Shown here one piece after another: positions 1 to 8,208 of a DNA stretch of 64,000 bases (the stretch's first letter is position 1; each line of letters opens with the position of its first letter). This stretch comes from Streptomyces sp. CB00316 (lineage in GTDB: Bacteria > Actinomycetota > Actinomycetes > Streptomycetales > Streptomycetaceae). The translations under genes were made by a program, and so were the position numbers. Location: the NCBI RefSeq assembly GCF_001905595.1, contig NZ_LIXI01000010.1, positions 62,001 through 126,000 of the forward strand. Reading direction: 5' to 3'. Under the pieces are notes generated by a model. That model did not search any database and was not told the origin of the DNA. It was given only the letters and a program-made list of their open reading frames with translations.

Positions 1-679
1 CGGACTGGAGCTTGGCCTCGATGGACGCGGTGACGTCGGGCATGTTCGTGCCGTCGACGTACAGGTTCTGCAGCGTGCCGTCGAAGGTCTTCTTCGCCCC
101 GGCGCAGCGCTGCTCGTGGCCCACGTTGCCCTGCTCGTGCAGGACGCAGAGGACCTTCTTGCGGTCCCGCTTGTCGAGCTCGTCGCCGACGGCCTCACCG
201 GCGATCGACTCGTCCTGGCCGATGTGGGCCAGGGCGCCGAACTCCTTGGACTCGGCGGAGCCGGAGTTCACCGTGATGACCGGGATGCCCGCCTTGACGG
301 CCTTGCCGATCACGGCCTTCATGGCGTCGGGCTTGGCCAGCGAGACGATCAGCCCGTCGACCTTCTTGTCGATCGCGGTCTGGACGAGCTGGGCCTGCTG
401 GTTGGCCTCGTCGTTGTGCGAGTAGAGGAAGTTGATGTTGTCCTTGACTGCGGCCTGCTCGGCGCCCTTCTGGACGATGTCCCAGAAGGTGTCGCCGTCG
501 CCCGAGTGGGTGACCATGGCGAAGGTCCAGCGGGGCGTGTTCACCGCGGCCCGGCCCCCGGCGGCCTCAGCCGCGCGCTCTTCAGCCCGCTTGCCGCCGG
601 TGCTGCTGCATCCTGCGGCTGCCAGCACCACTGCCAGGACGGCGCCCAGCGCGCGTACCCCTGTCCGAACCCTTGCCAC
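1..679 (-). CDS. Sugar ABC transporter substrate-binding lipoprotein (5' part; runs off the window)
   Basis: Periplasmic-binding-protein-type receptor that would capture a sugar or cyclitol outside the membrane and pass it to an ABC importer. The GTG start at 679 has a GAAGGG element about 11 nt upstream. The first residues are a signal peptide ending in a lipobox (LAAAGC), so the mature protein is probably lipid-anchored. After it comes the type-1 sugar-binding fold: FAMVTHSGDGDTFWD, then HNDEANQQAQLVQTAI, VDGLIVSLAKPDA and GIPVITVNSG, as in ribose/inositol-binding proteins. About 226 residues are visible; the C-terminus and the permease and ATPase genes lie beyond position 1. The neighbouring GntR regulator and Gfo/Idh/MocA oxidoreductase make a myo-inositol or related cyclitol ligand plausible, but this is inferred from context. 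Confidence 0.85.
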   Translation of the reverse strand, partial: MARVRTGVRALGAVLAVVLAAAGCSSTGGKRAEERAAEAAGGRAAVNTPRWTFAMVTHSGDGDTFWDIVQKGAEQAAVKDNINFLYSHNDEANQQAQLVQTAIDKKVDGLIVSLAKPDAMKAVIGKAVKAGIPVITVNSGSAESKEFGALAHIGQDESIAGEAVGDELDKRDRKKVLCVLHEQGNVGHEQRCAGAKKTFDGTLQNLYVDGTNMPDVTASIEAKLQS

Positions 680-824
680 GACGCCGTGCCCTTCTACTGC
701 TGCTCGCTGTGCGCTTGATCGGGCCGGGGAGTGTACGGGGCCCCGGACCGGCTGCCCAGTATCCCCGAGCCCTGCCCGCTCCCGCCCGGGGGGCGCCTTC
801 CAGCCCGTGCGGGGTGCCACCTCC

Positions 825-956
825 AGCCCGTCCGGCGCTTGAGGACGGACCCGTCGATGTGGGCGCCGGTCGCCCTCGGGGGAGCCCGTGCCCCAGGAAT
901 CCTCTGCCTGCGGGCTCACCGGCGCAAGGGTTCCGCCCTCGAACGCCGGACGGGCT
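825..956. repeat. Inverted pair of a 21-22 bp intergenic repeat
   Basis: The 311-nt gap between the binding protein and the GntR gene has no gene I can support. It contains two copies, in opposite orientation, of a GC-rich element: 825-846 (begins AGCCCGTCCGGCGCTTGAGG) and 936-956 (ends GCCGGACGGGCT). They pair over about 21 nt with two mismatches and could fold into a long stem. From memory, elements of this kind with a CCGTCCGGCG core are scattered between genes in many Streptomyces genomes. The role here is unknown; transcription termination or mRNA 3'-end stabilisation is possible. Confidence 0.6.
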
Positions 957-991
957 TGATCGGGCACCCCGGAAGGGCTGGATCAGGCGGC

Positions 992-1750
992 TCAGGCGCG
1001 CACCAACAGCTGGAACTCGAACGCGTAGCGCGACGCGCGGTAGACGTGGGAGCCGAACTCGACCGCACGACCCGTGTCGTCGTACGTCGTCCGCTCCATG
1101 GTGAGCAGCGGCGCCCCCGGCTCCTCGTCCAGGGCCCGGGCCTCCCCCGCCGTGGCGGCGCGGGCGCCGACGGACTGTCGGGCGCTGTGCAGGGTGATGC
1201 CCGAGGCCCGCATCATCCGGTAGAGCCCGGTGGACTCCAGCTCCCGCCCCGTGAGGGCGAGCAGGTCCGGGGGGAGGTGGTTGCGCAGGAGGGCCATCGG
1301 CTCGTCGTGGGCGTAGCGCAGCCGCTCGACGAGGTGGACCTCGGTGCCCTCGGCGACACCGAGGGCGGCGGCGATCTCGGCGGTGGCCGGTTCCATGGTG
1401 GTACGCAAAACCCTGGTGGCGGGGCGCTGGCCGGCCGCCTCCAGGTCGTCGTAGAGCGAGCTGAGCTCCAGCGGGCGGCGGACCTGGCTGTGCACGACCT
1501 GAGTGCCGACACCCCGGCGGCGGACCATCAGCCCTTTGTCGACGAGCGACTGGATGGCCTGGCGGACGGTGGGCCGGGAGAGGCCGAGCCGGGCGGCGAG
1601 CTCGATCTCGTTGCCGAGCAGGGTGCCGGGGGTCAGCCGGCCCTGTTCGACGGCGGCCTCCAGTTGCTGCGCCAGCTGGAAGTAGAGCGGCACCGGGCTG
1701 GTGCGGTCCACGCTCAGCGGCAGCGGCTGTTCGGCTCCTTGTACGGTCAC
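992..1750 (-). CDS. GntR family (HutC/UTRA) transcriptional regulator
   Basis: A 252-residue DNA-binding regulator. Residues about 15-85 form the GntR winged helix-turn-helix, with LGLSRPTVRQAIQSLVDKGL as the recognition region and RRGVGTQV as the wing. Residues about 105-245 are a UTRA effector-binding domain ending in GSHVYRASRYAFEFQLLV, typical of the HutC subfamily, whose ligands are usually sugars, amino acids or their phosphates. It is transcribed divergently from the Gfo/Idh/MocA gene at 1850, and two related palindromes lie in the 99-nt space between them, so it probably represses that gene and itself. It may also control the binding-protein gene on the same strand. The ligand is unknown; an inositol-like compound fits the neighbours. 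Confidence 0.9.
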   Translation of the reverse strand: MTVQGAEQPLPLSVDRTSPVPLYFQLAQQLEAAVEQGRLTPGTLLGNEIELAARLGLSRPTVRQAIQSLVDKGLMVRRRGVGTQVVHSQVRRPLELSSLYDDLEAAGQRPATRVLRTTMEPATAEIAAALGVAEGTEVHLVERLRYAHDEPMALLRNHLPPDLLALTGRELESTGLYRMMRASGITLHSARQSVGARAATAGEARALDEEPGAPLLTMERTTYDDTGRAVEFGSHVYRASRYAFEFQLLVRA

Positions 1751-1768
1751 GCGGCGAGCCTAGTTCGA

Positions 1769-1780
1769 TTGTCCGGACAA
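1769..1780. promoter_or_regulatory. Palindromic operator 1 of the GntR regulator
   Basis: TTGTCCGGACAA is a perfect 12-bp palindrome lying 18 nt upstream of the regulator's start codon. It shares the half-site TTGTC/GACAA with the second palindrome at 1797-1810. Matched sites in a divergent promoter are what a dimeric GntR repressor would use for autoregulation. Confidence 0.65.
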
Positions 1781-1796
1781 AGCCATGGTGGCGTCA

Positions 1797-1810
1797 TTTG
1801 TCAGGACAAA
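1797..1810. promoter_or_regulatory. Palindromic operator 2, next to the oxidoreductase promoter
   Basis: TTTGTCAGGACAAA is an inverted repeat with a 2-nt centre. It lies 28 bp from operator 1 (start to start), close to three helical turns. A TTGACA hexamer follows at 1814-1819, only 30 nt before the ATG at 1850, so a promoter there would give a very short leader or a leaderless mRNA. I see no good -10 hexamer, so the promoter is tentative; the palindrome is clear. Confidence 0.65.
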
Positions 1811-1849
1811 CGCTTGACATGATGACCGGGCGAAGGCCACCTTGGGGCC

Positions 1850-2863
1850 ATGCGCATCGGACTCATCGGAACGGGACGTATCGGCACTTTCCATGCGGAG
1901 GTGCTGAGCCGTCACCCCGCCGTGGACTCCCTGCTGGTGGCGGACGCGGATCCGGAGCGCGCCGCCGTGGCGGCCACCCGGACCGGAGCCTCGGCCGTCC
2001 CGGTGGACGCGATGTTCACCGGCGAGGGCCACGGCCTCCCCGACGCGCTGGTGATCTGTTCGGCGACCGCCGCCCACGCCCCGCTCATCGCCCGCGCCGC
2101 CCGGTCCGGGCTGCCCGCGTTCTGCGAGAAGCCGATCGCCCTGGACCTGCCCGGCACGCTCGGCGCCCTCGCGGAGGTCGAGGCGGCGGGCAGCGTCCTC
2201 CAGCTGGGCTTCATGCGCCGCTTCGACGCCGGGTACGCCGAGGCGAGGGCGGCGGTGCGGGAGGGCAGGCTCGGGCGGCTGCACACCGTACGGGCGGTCA
2301 CCTCCGACCCCGCTCCCCCGTCCGCCGACTACCTCCCGCTCTCCGGCGGGCTGTACCGGGACTGCCTGGTGCACGACTTCGACATCCTGCGGTGGGTGAC
2401 GGGCCGCGAGGTGAGCGAGGTGTACGCCACCGGGTCGGACGCCGGTCCCGCGATGTTCCGCGCGGCGGGCGACGTGGACACGGCCGCAGCCCTGCTCACC
2501 CTGGACGACGGCACGCTCGCCACCGCCACGGCGACCCGATGCAACGGTGCCGGTTACGACGTCCGTATGGAGCTGGCCGGCGAGCTGGACCAGATCGCCG
2601 TCGGCCTGGACGACCGTACGCCGCTGACCTCGGCCGAGCCGGAGGGCCCGGGCGCACCGCCGAAGCCGTGGCCCGGGTTTTTGGAGCGGTTCGCCCCGGC
2701 GTACGAGGCGGAGCTATACGCCTTCCTCCGGGTCGCCCGGGGCGAGCTGGCCAACCCGTGCGACGGGCGGGAGGCCCTGCACGCGCTGCGGATCGCCGAG
2801 GCCTGCGAGGTCTCGCGCCGCGAACGCCGCCCGGTGGCGATGGAGGAGATCCCGGGCGGGTGA
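1850..2863 (+). CDS. Gfo/Idh/MocA family NAD(P)-dependent oxidoreductase (inositol 2-dehydrogenase-like)
   Basis: A 337-residue dehydrogenase. The N-terminal Rossmann fold starts at residue 3 with IGLIGTGRIGTFHAEVL. Residues 93-95 are the EKP motif, and GGLYRDCLVHDFDILRW supplies Asp171 and His175; Lys94, Asp171 and His175 match the Lys-Asp-His catalytic arrangement known in Bacillus myo-inositol dehydrogenase. Family members oxidise the 2-hydroxyl of myo-inositol or a related sugar to a ketone using NAD+. The divergent GntR gene and the binding-protein gene suggest a cyclitol or sugar uptake and oxidation locus. The start codon has little leader and no strong ribosome-binding site, so leaderless translation is possible. 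The exact substrate cannot be read from the sequence. Confidence 0.88.
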   Translation: MRIGLIGTGRIGTFHAEVLSRHPAVDSLLVADADPERAAVAATRTGASAVPVDAMFTGEGHGLPDALVICSATAAHAPLIARAARSGLPAFCEKPIALDLPGTLGALAEVEAAGSVLQLGFMRRFDAGYAEARAAVREGRLGRLHTVRAVTSDPAPPSADYLPLSGGLYRDCLVHDFDILRWVTGREVSEVYATGSDAGPAMFRAAGDVDTAAALLTLDDGTLATATATRCNGAGYDVRMELAGELDQIAVGLDDRTPLTSAEPEGPGAPPKPWPGFLERFAPAYEAELYAFLRVARGELANPCDGREALHALRIAEACEVSRRERRPVAMEEIPGG

Positions 2864-2889
2864 GGCCGGGGCCGGGCGGCTGAGACGCC

Positions 2890-3308
2890 CCGCCGGTCCG
2901 GGGCCGCGAGCATCCGGTCCAGCAGCTCGTCGGTCATCTTCCGCACGCGCGGGGCGAGTTGCTCCACCCGGCGCGGGGTGACCTCCCGGGCGACGAGTTT
3001 GCGCAGCCTGGTGTGGTCAGGGGTGTCGCTGCTGAGCATCGAGGTGCCTGGGGAGACCTTGGTGGCGCCCAGTGCGAGCCGAGGCCTTGGCCCACTCCTT
3101 GGAGAGCCGCTGGTCGGCGAGGAACGTCCGCCCGGCCTCGAACCCGACGACGAGCCAGGCGTGGGTGCCCTCGGGGATTGCGGACCCGGTGGACCGGGCC
3201 CCTGGCCCGTAACGCGGCGTGGACGGGGTAGGGGTCGCGGATCAACTCATGGCCGAGTGCGGCGAGATCGACCAGCTCCTCGGATTCCGGGGTCGCTTGG
3301 GTGGTCAA
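2890..3308 (-). pseudogene. Decayed, truncated cytochrome P450
   Basis: Starts as a normal bacterial P450 with LAALGHELIRDPYPVHAALR, then changes frame twice. The expected sequence resumes in other frames as THAWLVVGFEAGRTFLADQR near 3180-3110 and as SSDTPDHTRLRKLVARE near 3040-2990. Similarity ends at about residue 130 (DELLDRM) close to 2890. The I-helix, ExxR and haem-cysteine regions are absent, so it cannot encode a working enzyme. It lies 40 nt downstream of, and in the same direction as, the intact P450 at 3349-4521 and resembles its N-terminal third, which points to an old tandem duplication followed by decay. Confidence 0.8.
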
Positions 3309-3348
3309 GGCGTCTCCCCTCTCGCAGAGTTGTGCGGGTACAGCGGCC

Positions 3349-4521
3349 TCACCAGCGCACCGGCAGCCGCCGCACCCCGCGCATCAGCAGGCCGGGCAGC
3401 CAGTCCGGCTCGCCGCCCGCCGGGTCACGGGCGAGGTCCGGGCAGCGCTCCAGAAGGGCCCCGATCGCGATGCGTGCCTCCATGCGGGCGAGCGGGGCGC
3501 CCAGGCAGTAGTGCGCCCCGTGACCGAAGGCCAGGTGCCCCTGGGGGGCGCGGCGGATGTCGAAGGTGTCCGGGTCCTCGAACCGCTCGGGGTCGCGGTC
3601 GCCCGAGGCGAGGGCGACGAGCACCACCTCGCCGCGCGGGATCACGGTGGAGCCCACCGTGACGTCCTCCTGGGTGAAGCGGAAGGTGGCGGTCTCCACC
3701 GGGCCGTCGTACCGCAGCATCTCCTCCACCGCCCCGTCGAGCAGCTCGGGATCGGCGCGCAGCAGGGCCAGTTGGTGCGGGTGGTCGAGGAGGGCCCGCA
3801 CCCCGTTGGCGATCAGGTTGACGGTGGTCTCGTGCCCGGCCACGAGCAGCAGGAAGGCCATGCCGACCAGCTCGTCGGCGGAGAGCCGGTCGCCGCCCTC
3901 GTCGCGGCTCCGGATCAGCGCGCTCAGCAGGTCATCGCCGGGCGAACTGCGCTTGTCCTCGATCAGTTGGACGAGGTAGGCACCCATCGCGCCGACGAGG
4001 TCGGCCTCTCGCTGGGCCGGGGTCGGGGAGACGACGCCGTTGGAGAGCGTCCGGAAGGCGTCCCGGTCGATGTCGGGGACGCCGAGCAGCTCGCAGATGA
4101 CGGTCATCGGGAGCGGGAAGGCCAGCGTGTCGACCAGGTCGGCGGAGCCGGCCGGGACCATGGCGTCGAGGAGCTCCGTGGTGATCTCGGTGACGCGGGG
4201 CCGCAGCGCCTCGATCCGGCGGGCGGTGAACTCACGGACGACCAGCTTGCGCAGCCGGGTGTGGTGCGGGGCGTCCAGCTCCAGCATGTTGGAGCTGATC
4301 GCGTTCGATTGGGCGGTCCAACGCTCGGTGGTCCGCCAGTCCTTGCCGAACCGCTGGTCGGCGAGGACCGAGCGGGCCTCCTCGTAGCCGACGATCAGGT
4401 GGAGGCGCTCGATGTGCTGGGTGCGCACCGTGTGCACCGGGCCCTCGGCGCGCAGTTTCGCATAGTAGGGGTAGGGATTCGCCGTAAAATCCGGCAGATC
4501 CCGCAGATCGAGCACAGCCAT
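3349..4521 (-). CDS. Cytochrome P450 (class I bacterial CYP)
   Basis: A soluble 390-residue haem monooxygenase of usual actinobacterial length. The I-helix oxygen-activation motif AGHETT is at 228-233, the K-helix ExxR at 267-270 and the haem-ligand loop FGHGAHYCLG has Cys339. It needs a ferredoxin and ferredoxin reductase as electron donors; neither gene is nearby, so unlinked partners must serve. An AAGG element stands just before the ATG at 4521. It is upstream of the decayed paralogue and downstream of nothing obviously related, so the substrate cannot be deduced. The family is certain, the substrate unknown. Confidence 0.93.
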   Translation of the reverse strand: MAVLDLRDLPDFTANPYPYYAKLRAEGPVHTVRTQHIERLHLIVGYEEARSVLADQRFGKDWRTTERWTAQSNAISSNMLELDAPHHTRLRKLVVREFTARRIEALRPRVTEITTELLDAMVPAGSADLVDTLAFPLPMTVICELLGVPDIDRDAFRTLSNGVVSPTPAQREADLVGAMGAYLVQLIEDKRSSPGDDLLSALIRSRDEGGDRLSADELVGMAFLLLVAGHETTVNLIANGVRALLDHPHQLALLRADPELLDGAVEEMLRYDGPVETATFRFTQEDVTVGSTVIPRGEVVLVALASGDRDPERFEDPDTFDIRRAPQGHLAFGHGAHYCLGAPLARMEARIAIGALLERCPDLARDPAGGEPDWLPGLLMRGVRRLPVRW

Positions 4522-4551
4522 CGTGGTCAGCCTTCTCTTCCGGTCCGGACC

Positions 4552-4646
4552 ACTCAGCGTAGGGCCGGCCCGATCCGGTCGGCGTAGGTCGGCCCGGCCA
4601 CGCGGCGCAAGCCGGTCCCGTCCGGACCGGTCCGGTCAGCGTAGGC
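4552..4646. repeat. Three short direct repeats around the P450 / response regulator junction
   Basis: The core CRGCGTAGG occurs at about 4552-4564, 4577-4590 and 4633-4646, the last overlapping the 3' end of the response regulator. Palindromic GGTCCGGACC-type stretches lie at 4542-4551 and 4620-4634. The intergenic region upstream of the P450 is therefore repeat-rich and may hold a regulatory site, but I cannot link it to a protein. Confidence 0.4.
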
Positions 4647-5382
4647 CGTCGCTCTCCTCGTCGTCCGTGTCGAGCAGCCCGGCATCGTGGACCAACAGGG
4701 CGATCTGGACGCGGTTGTTCAGGTCGAGTTTGGCGAGAATCCGCGAGACCTGGGTCTTGACGGTGGCGACGCTGAGGTAGAGCTCGCCCGCGATCTCCGC
4801 GTTGGAGTGTCCGCGTCCGACGGCCACCGCCACCTCCTTCTCCCGCTCCGCCAGCTCCGCGAACCGCCTGCGGGCCCGCTCGGTCCGGCTGGTGCGGTCA
4901 TCCTGCGCACCGCCGACGGCCCGGGCCATGAGCTGCCGGGTGACTGCGGGCGAGAGCACCGGGTCCCCGGCGGCGACCCGGCGGACGGAGTCCACGATCC
5001 GGGCGGGCGGGGTGTCTTTCAGGACGAATCCCGCGGCTCCGGCACGGATGGCCCGCAGGACCTGTTCGTCGGCGTGGAAGGTGGTGAGGACGACGACCTC
5101 GGGCGCGTCGGGGCGGCGGCGCAGTTCCTCGGTCGCGGTGAGCCCGTCCATGCCGGGCATCCGGATGTCCATCAGGACGACGTCGGGGCGCAGCCGTTCG
5201 ACCAGGGCGGCGACCTCGCTGCCGTCCGCGCCCTCCCCCACGATGTCGACGTCGTCGGCCCCGCCGAGCATCAGCGTGAGTCCGGCGCGCACGAGCGGGT
5301 CGTCGTCGACGATGAGCAGCCGGACAGGGGAGGACGCGGACGCGGAGGACGCCGAAGAGTGCGGGGACGCCGGGGTGTTCAT
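4636..5382 (-). CDS. NarL/LuxR family response regulator
   Basis: A DNA-binding output protein of about 248 residues. The receiver domain contains LLIVDDDPLVRAGLTL, the phospho-acceptor Asp in PDVVLMDIRMPGMDG, the conserved Thr in VVVLTTFHADE and the Lys in GFVLKDTPP. The C-terminal LuxR helix-turn-helix is LAEREKEVAVAVGRGHSNAE followed by ELYLSVATVKTQVSRILAKL. I chose the ATG at 5382 because residues before it in the longer frame are not receiver-like. It follows the histidine kinase gene by 47 nt on the same strand and should be its partner. Target genes are not evident; the signal is unknown. Confidence 0.92.
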   Translation of the reverse strand: MNTPASPHSSASSASASSPVRLLIVDDDPLVRAGLTLMLGGADDVDIVGEGADGSEVAALVERLRPDVVLMDIRMPGMDGLTATEELRRRPDAPEVVVLTTFHADEQVLRAIRAGAAGFVLKDTPPARIVDSVRRVAAGDPVLSPAVTRQLMARAVGGAQDDRTSRTERARRRFAELAEREKEVAVAVGRGHSNAEIAGELYLSVATVKTQVSRILAKLDLNNRVQIALLVHDAGLLDTDDEESDGLR

Positions 5383-5429
5383 GACAGCCACCGTAGCCAG
5401 TCGGTCCCGGGCGGCCGCCACCCCCCGCC

Positions 5430-6650
5430 TCACGCGGCGGGCCACGGGAGCCGGGCGCGGACCAGGAAACCGCCGTCCGGCGTGGGGCCGTGCTCCAGCC
5501 GGCCCCCGGCGAGCGTGGCGCGCTCGGTGAGGCCGATGAGGCCCTGGCCTGAGCCGGGCACCCGCTCGAAGGGTTCGGTGGGGGCCGGGTTGGCCACCTC
5601 GATGGTGAGCCCGTCCCCGGGGCCGCCGGTCACGGTGACGGTGACCTCCGTACCGGGTGCGTGTTTACGCGCGTTGGTCAGGCACTCCTGGGCGATGCGG
5701 TACACCGTGCGGCCGGTGGCGGCGGGGGCGTCCGCCGGGGTGTCGACGCGCTGGTCGACGGTGACCTTCATGCCCGCCCGGCGGGACTCGTCGATCAGCC
5801 CGTCCAGGGTGGCGAGGGTGGGCTGCGGCCGCTCGCCCTCGCCGGTGTCCCCGGGGCCGCGCAGCACGCCGATGATCTCCCGTAGGTCCTGGAGCGCCTC
5901 GTGGGCGCTGTCCCGGATGACTCCGGCGGCCCGGGCGATCTCGGCGGTGGGGGCGTCGGGCCGGAATTCGAGGGCCCCGGCGTGGACGCTGAGCAGGGTG
6001 AGCCGGTGGGCGAGGACGTCGTGCATCTCGCGGGCGATGGCCTCCCGGGCCAGCCGCTGGGCCTGCTCGGCGCGGAGTTCCGCCTCGGCCTCGGCGCGGC
6101 GGGCCCGTTCGCGGAGCGTGAGGACGAGCCGGCGCCGGGAACGTACGACCATGCCCCAGCTGAGCACCAGCAGGATCAGCAGGACCCCGAAGACGACCGA
6201 GGTGACGAAGCCTGTCTCCGGGTCGGGACGCAGCCAGGGCTGGAGGGGCGCCACGATCAGTGCGCCCGCGCCGACGATCGCCACCGGCTTGAAGGGACGG
6301 TGGACGGCCAGGCTGAACAGGGCGACCATCAGGGCGCCGCCCGCGACGGGCTCCACGACGGACAGGACGGTCAGGGCGGCGGCGAGCCCGACGGGCCAGC
6401 GCCGCCGGAACCAGAGGGCGCAGCAGGCGGCGGCGCCGACCACCGAGTCGACGACGAGCACGGCGTCCGGGGTGGACCCTTCGGTCTCGATCGCGGCGAG
6501 GGCGATGAGGGCGATGCCCGCCGCGATGAGGAAAGCCGTGATGTCGACGACCCAGTCGCGTACGGTCCGCCGCGTCCGGGCCGGGTCGCCGGGCAGCTCG
6601 GCTCCGGCCATCTCCGAGGGGAGCGGCCAGGGGTACTCGTTGCGCGTCAT
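5430..6650 (-). CDS. Two-component sensor histidine kinase (HisKA_3 type)
   Basis: A 406-residue membrane sensor. The N-terminal half has several hydrophobic segments (for example ITAFLIAAGIALIALAAI and FGVLLILLVLSWGMVV), a compact membrane sensor without a large outer loop. The dimerisation and phospho-acceptor helix is EAIAREMHDVLAHRLTLLSV with the conserved His, typical of kinases paired with NarL/LuxR regulators. The ATPase domain has TNARKHAPGTEVTV (N-box) and GSGQGLIGLTERATLAGG (G-box). It is upstream of the response regulator at 4636-5382 with a 47-nt gap, so the two are probably co-transcribed. Confidence 0.92.
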   Translation of the reverse strand: MTRNEYPWPLPSEMAGAELPGDPARTRRTVRDWVVDITAFLIAAGIALIALAAIETEGSTPDAVLVVDSVVGAAACCALWFRRRWPVGLAAALTVLSVVEPVAGGALMVALFSLAVHRPFKPVAIVGAGALIVAPLQPWLRPDPETGFVTSVVFGVLLILLVLSWGMVVRSRRRLVLTLRERARRAEAEAELRAEQAQRLAREAIAREMHDVLAHRLTLLSVHAGALEFRPDAPTAEIARAAGVIRDSAHEALQDLREIIGVLRGPGDTGEGERPQPTLATLDGLIDESRRAGMKVTVDQRVDTPADAPAATGRTVYRIAQECLTNARKHAPGTEVTVTVTGGPGDGLTIEVANPAPTEPFERVPGSGQGLIGLTERATLAGGRLEHGPTPDGGFLVRARLPWPAA

Positions 6651-6795
6651 ATCGACGAAGCTACGCAGCCGGGCACCCGGGACGGGCCCGGTGCGGCGAG
6701 GGAGCGACCAAAGTCGCGGGACCCGCTACTTTCGGCGCGGCGGTCGGGCCCTGTGGCCGACGCGGCGCGAACGGGTGTGCCACGAAGCTCGGCGC

Positions 6796-7002
6796 ATGAA
6801 GAAGTTCATAGAGGCGGTCGGGTTCATCATCTTGCTGCAGGGCGTGGGAGGGCTGGTCTACGAGTGGACGGGGTGGTTGCGGCTGTGGACGCTGGCCCAG
6901 CACATCGACTTCTTCGGTGACCGCGCGCTGTTCGTCAGCATCGTGCTGATCGTGACGGGCTTCGCGGTCATGATCGCGCCGGACGCGGTCACGAAGAAGT
7001 AG
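6796..7002 (+). CDS. Small membrane protein of 68 residues, unknown function
   Basis: Two hydrophobic segments are visible, about residues 6-24 (EAVGFIILLQGVGGLVYEW) and 45-60 (LFVSIVLIVTGFAVMI), so it is likely a two-pass membrane protein; the C-terminus TKK is charged. It is divergent from the kinase gene. Its last 14 nt overlap the 3' end of the convergent EamA reading frame. I do not recognise a named family, but the segment spacing and codon use look like a genuine gene. The function is unknown. Confidence 0.7.
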   Translation: MKKFIEAVGFIILLQGVGGLVYEWTGWLRLWTLAQHIDFFGDRALFVSIVLIVTGFAVMIAPDAVTKK

Positions 7003-7961
7003 GGCCCGCTCCTCGGTCCGCTCCTTCCGCGCTGCGGCGCCCCCACGCGGTGCCTGCCAGGACGAGGACGGCCCCGGCCACCCCCAAGGCGCCGAGCCGC
7101 TCGCCACCGAGGCTGATGCCGACGGCGGCGGCCCACAGCGGTTCCGTACCGAGCAGCAGGCTGACCCGGGACGGCGATGTGCGGCGTACCGACCACATCT
7201 GCACGAAGAACGCGAACAGCGTGCAGAACACGGAGAGGAAGACCAGCCCCGCCCACTCCCGGGGACCGAAGTCCGCCGCCACGCTCCACGGCGAGGCTCC
7301 CGTCCCCGGGAGCGCGGCGAGGACGGCGAAGACGGCGACCGCGCTGCCGAGCTGGACCGTGGTCAGGGAGAGCGAGTCGGCCGACCGGACCGCCTTCATG
7401 CGGGCCATGGCCAGGACGTGAACCGTACGGGCGAGGGCGGCGAGCAGCATCAGCAGGTCTCCGGCCGAAGGGCTGGTGAACCCGCCACCCTGGGTCAGGA
7501 GGATCACCCCGGCGACGGAGAGCCCGGCCGCCGCGACGAAGGAGGCCGGGGGCCGGACCCGGGTCACGGCGGCTTCGGCGAGCGGCGTGAAGACCATGGT
7601 GAGGCTGATGATCAGCCCGGCGTTGGTGGCCGAGGTGTGGACGACCCCGTACGTCTCCAGCAGGAAGATCCCGCTCAGCACCAGGCCCAGCAGCCCGGCC
7701 CCCCGCCACTGCGCGCCGGTCAGCGCCCGCAGCTTGCGCCACCCGGTGGCCACCAGGACGGGCAGCACGAATCGCGAAGCGCAGGACGAGGACGGCGATG
7801 ACGGTGTGGGTGGTGGTGATGCCCTTGGCGGCGAGATAGCTGGCGCCCCAGACGACCGCGACCGCCAGGACCGGGAGGTCGGTGAGCCAGGCTCTGCGGG
7901 GTGGTGCGAGGGCGGGTGCGGGCGCGACGGCAGCGGACACCTGGTGCTCCTGGTTCTCCAC
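6989..7961 (-). pseudogene. EamA/DMT family transporter interrupted by a frameshift
   Basis: The sequence reads as a ten-TM drug/metabolite exporter, but in two frames. Codons from the ATG at 7961 give LTDLPVLAVAVVWGASYLAA and HTVIAVLVLRFA; from about 7772 the homologous sequence continues one frame over as FVLPVLVATGWRKL and runs to the stop at 6989. An extra base within the 7769-7774 stretch explains the shift. Downstream, EamA features such as TNAGLIISLTMVFTPLAEA and LLLGTEPLWAAAVG are intact. This is either a recently inactivated gene or a sequencing error. The total length of about 320 residues is normal for the family. The substrate is unknown. Confidence 0.75.
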
Positions 7962-8208
7962 AGGGGGACAGATGGTGGAGACCTCACCGGCTCACACGCG
8001 GAAACGATCACGCTACTCGCCGGGCGTGGCGGAAAGGAACACCTGTCTCACGGAGCGGATCCCGCCCGGATCATCCGCCGGTATCACCCGTGGTCAGAGC
8101 CGGACGCGCCGGTGAACGGGGAGGCGGAGCGGGCGGCGGGGGGTCCGGGGGAGCCTCCGGCCGTCTCTAGACTGACGCCTCGATAACTCTGAGGTACGGA
8201 GTGGTCAC

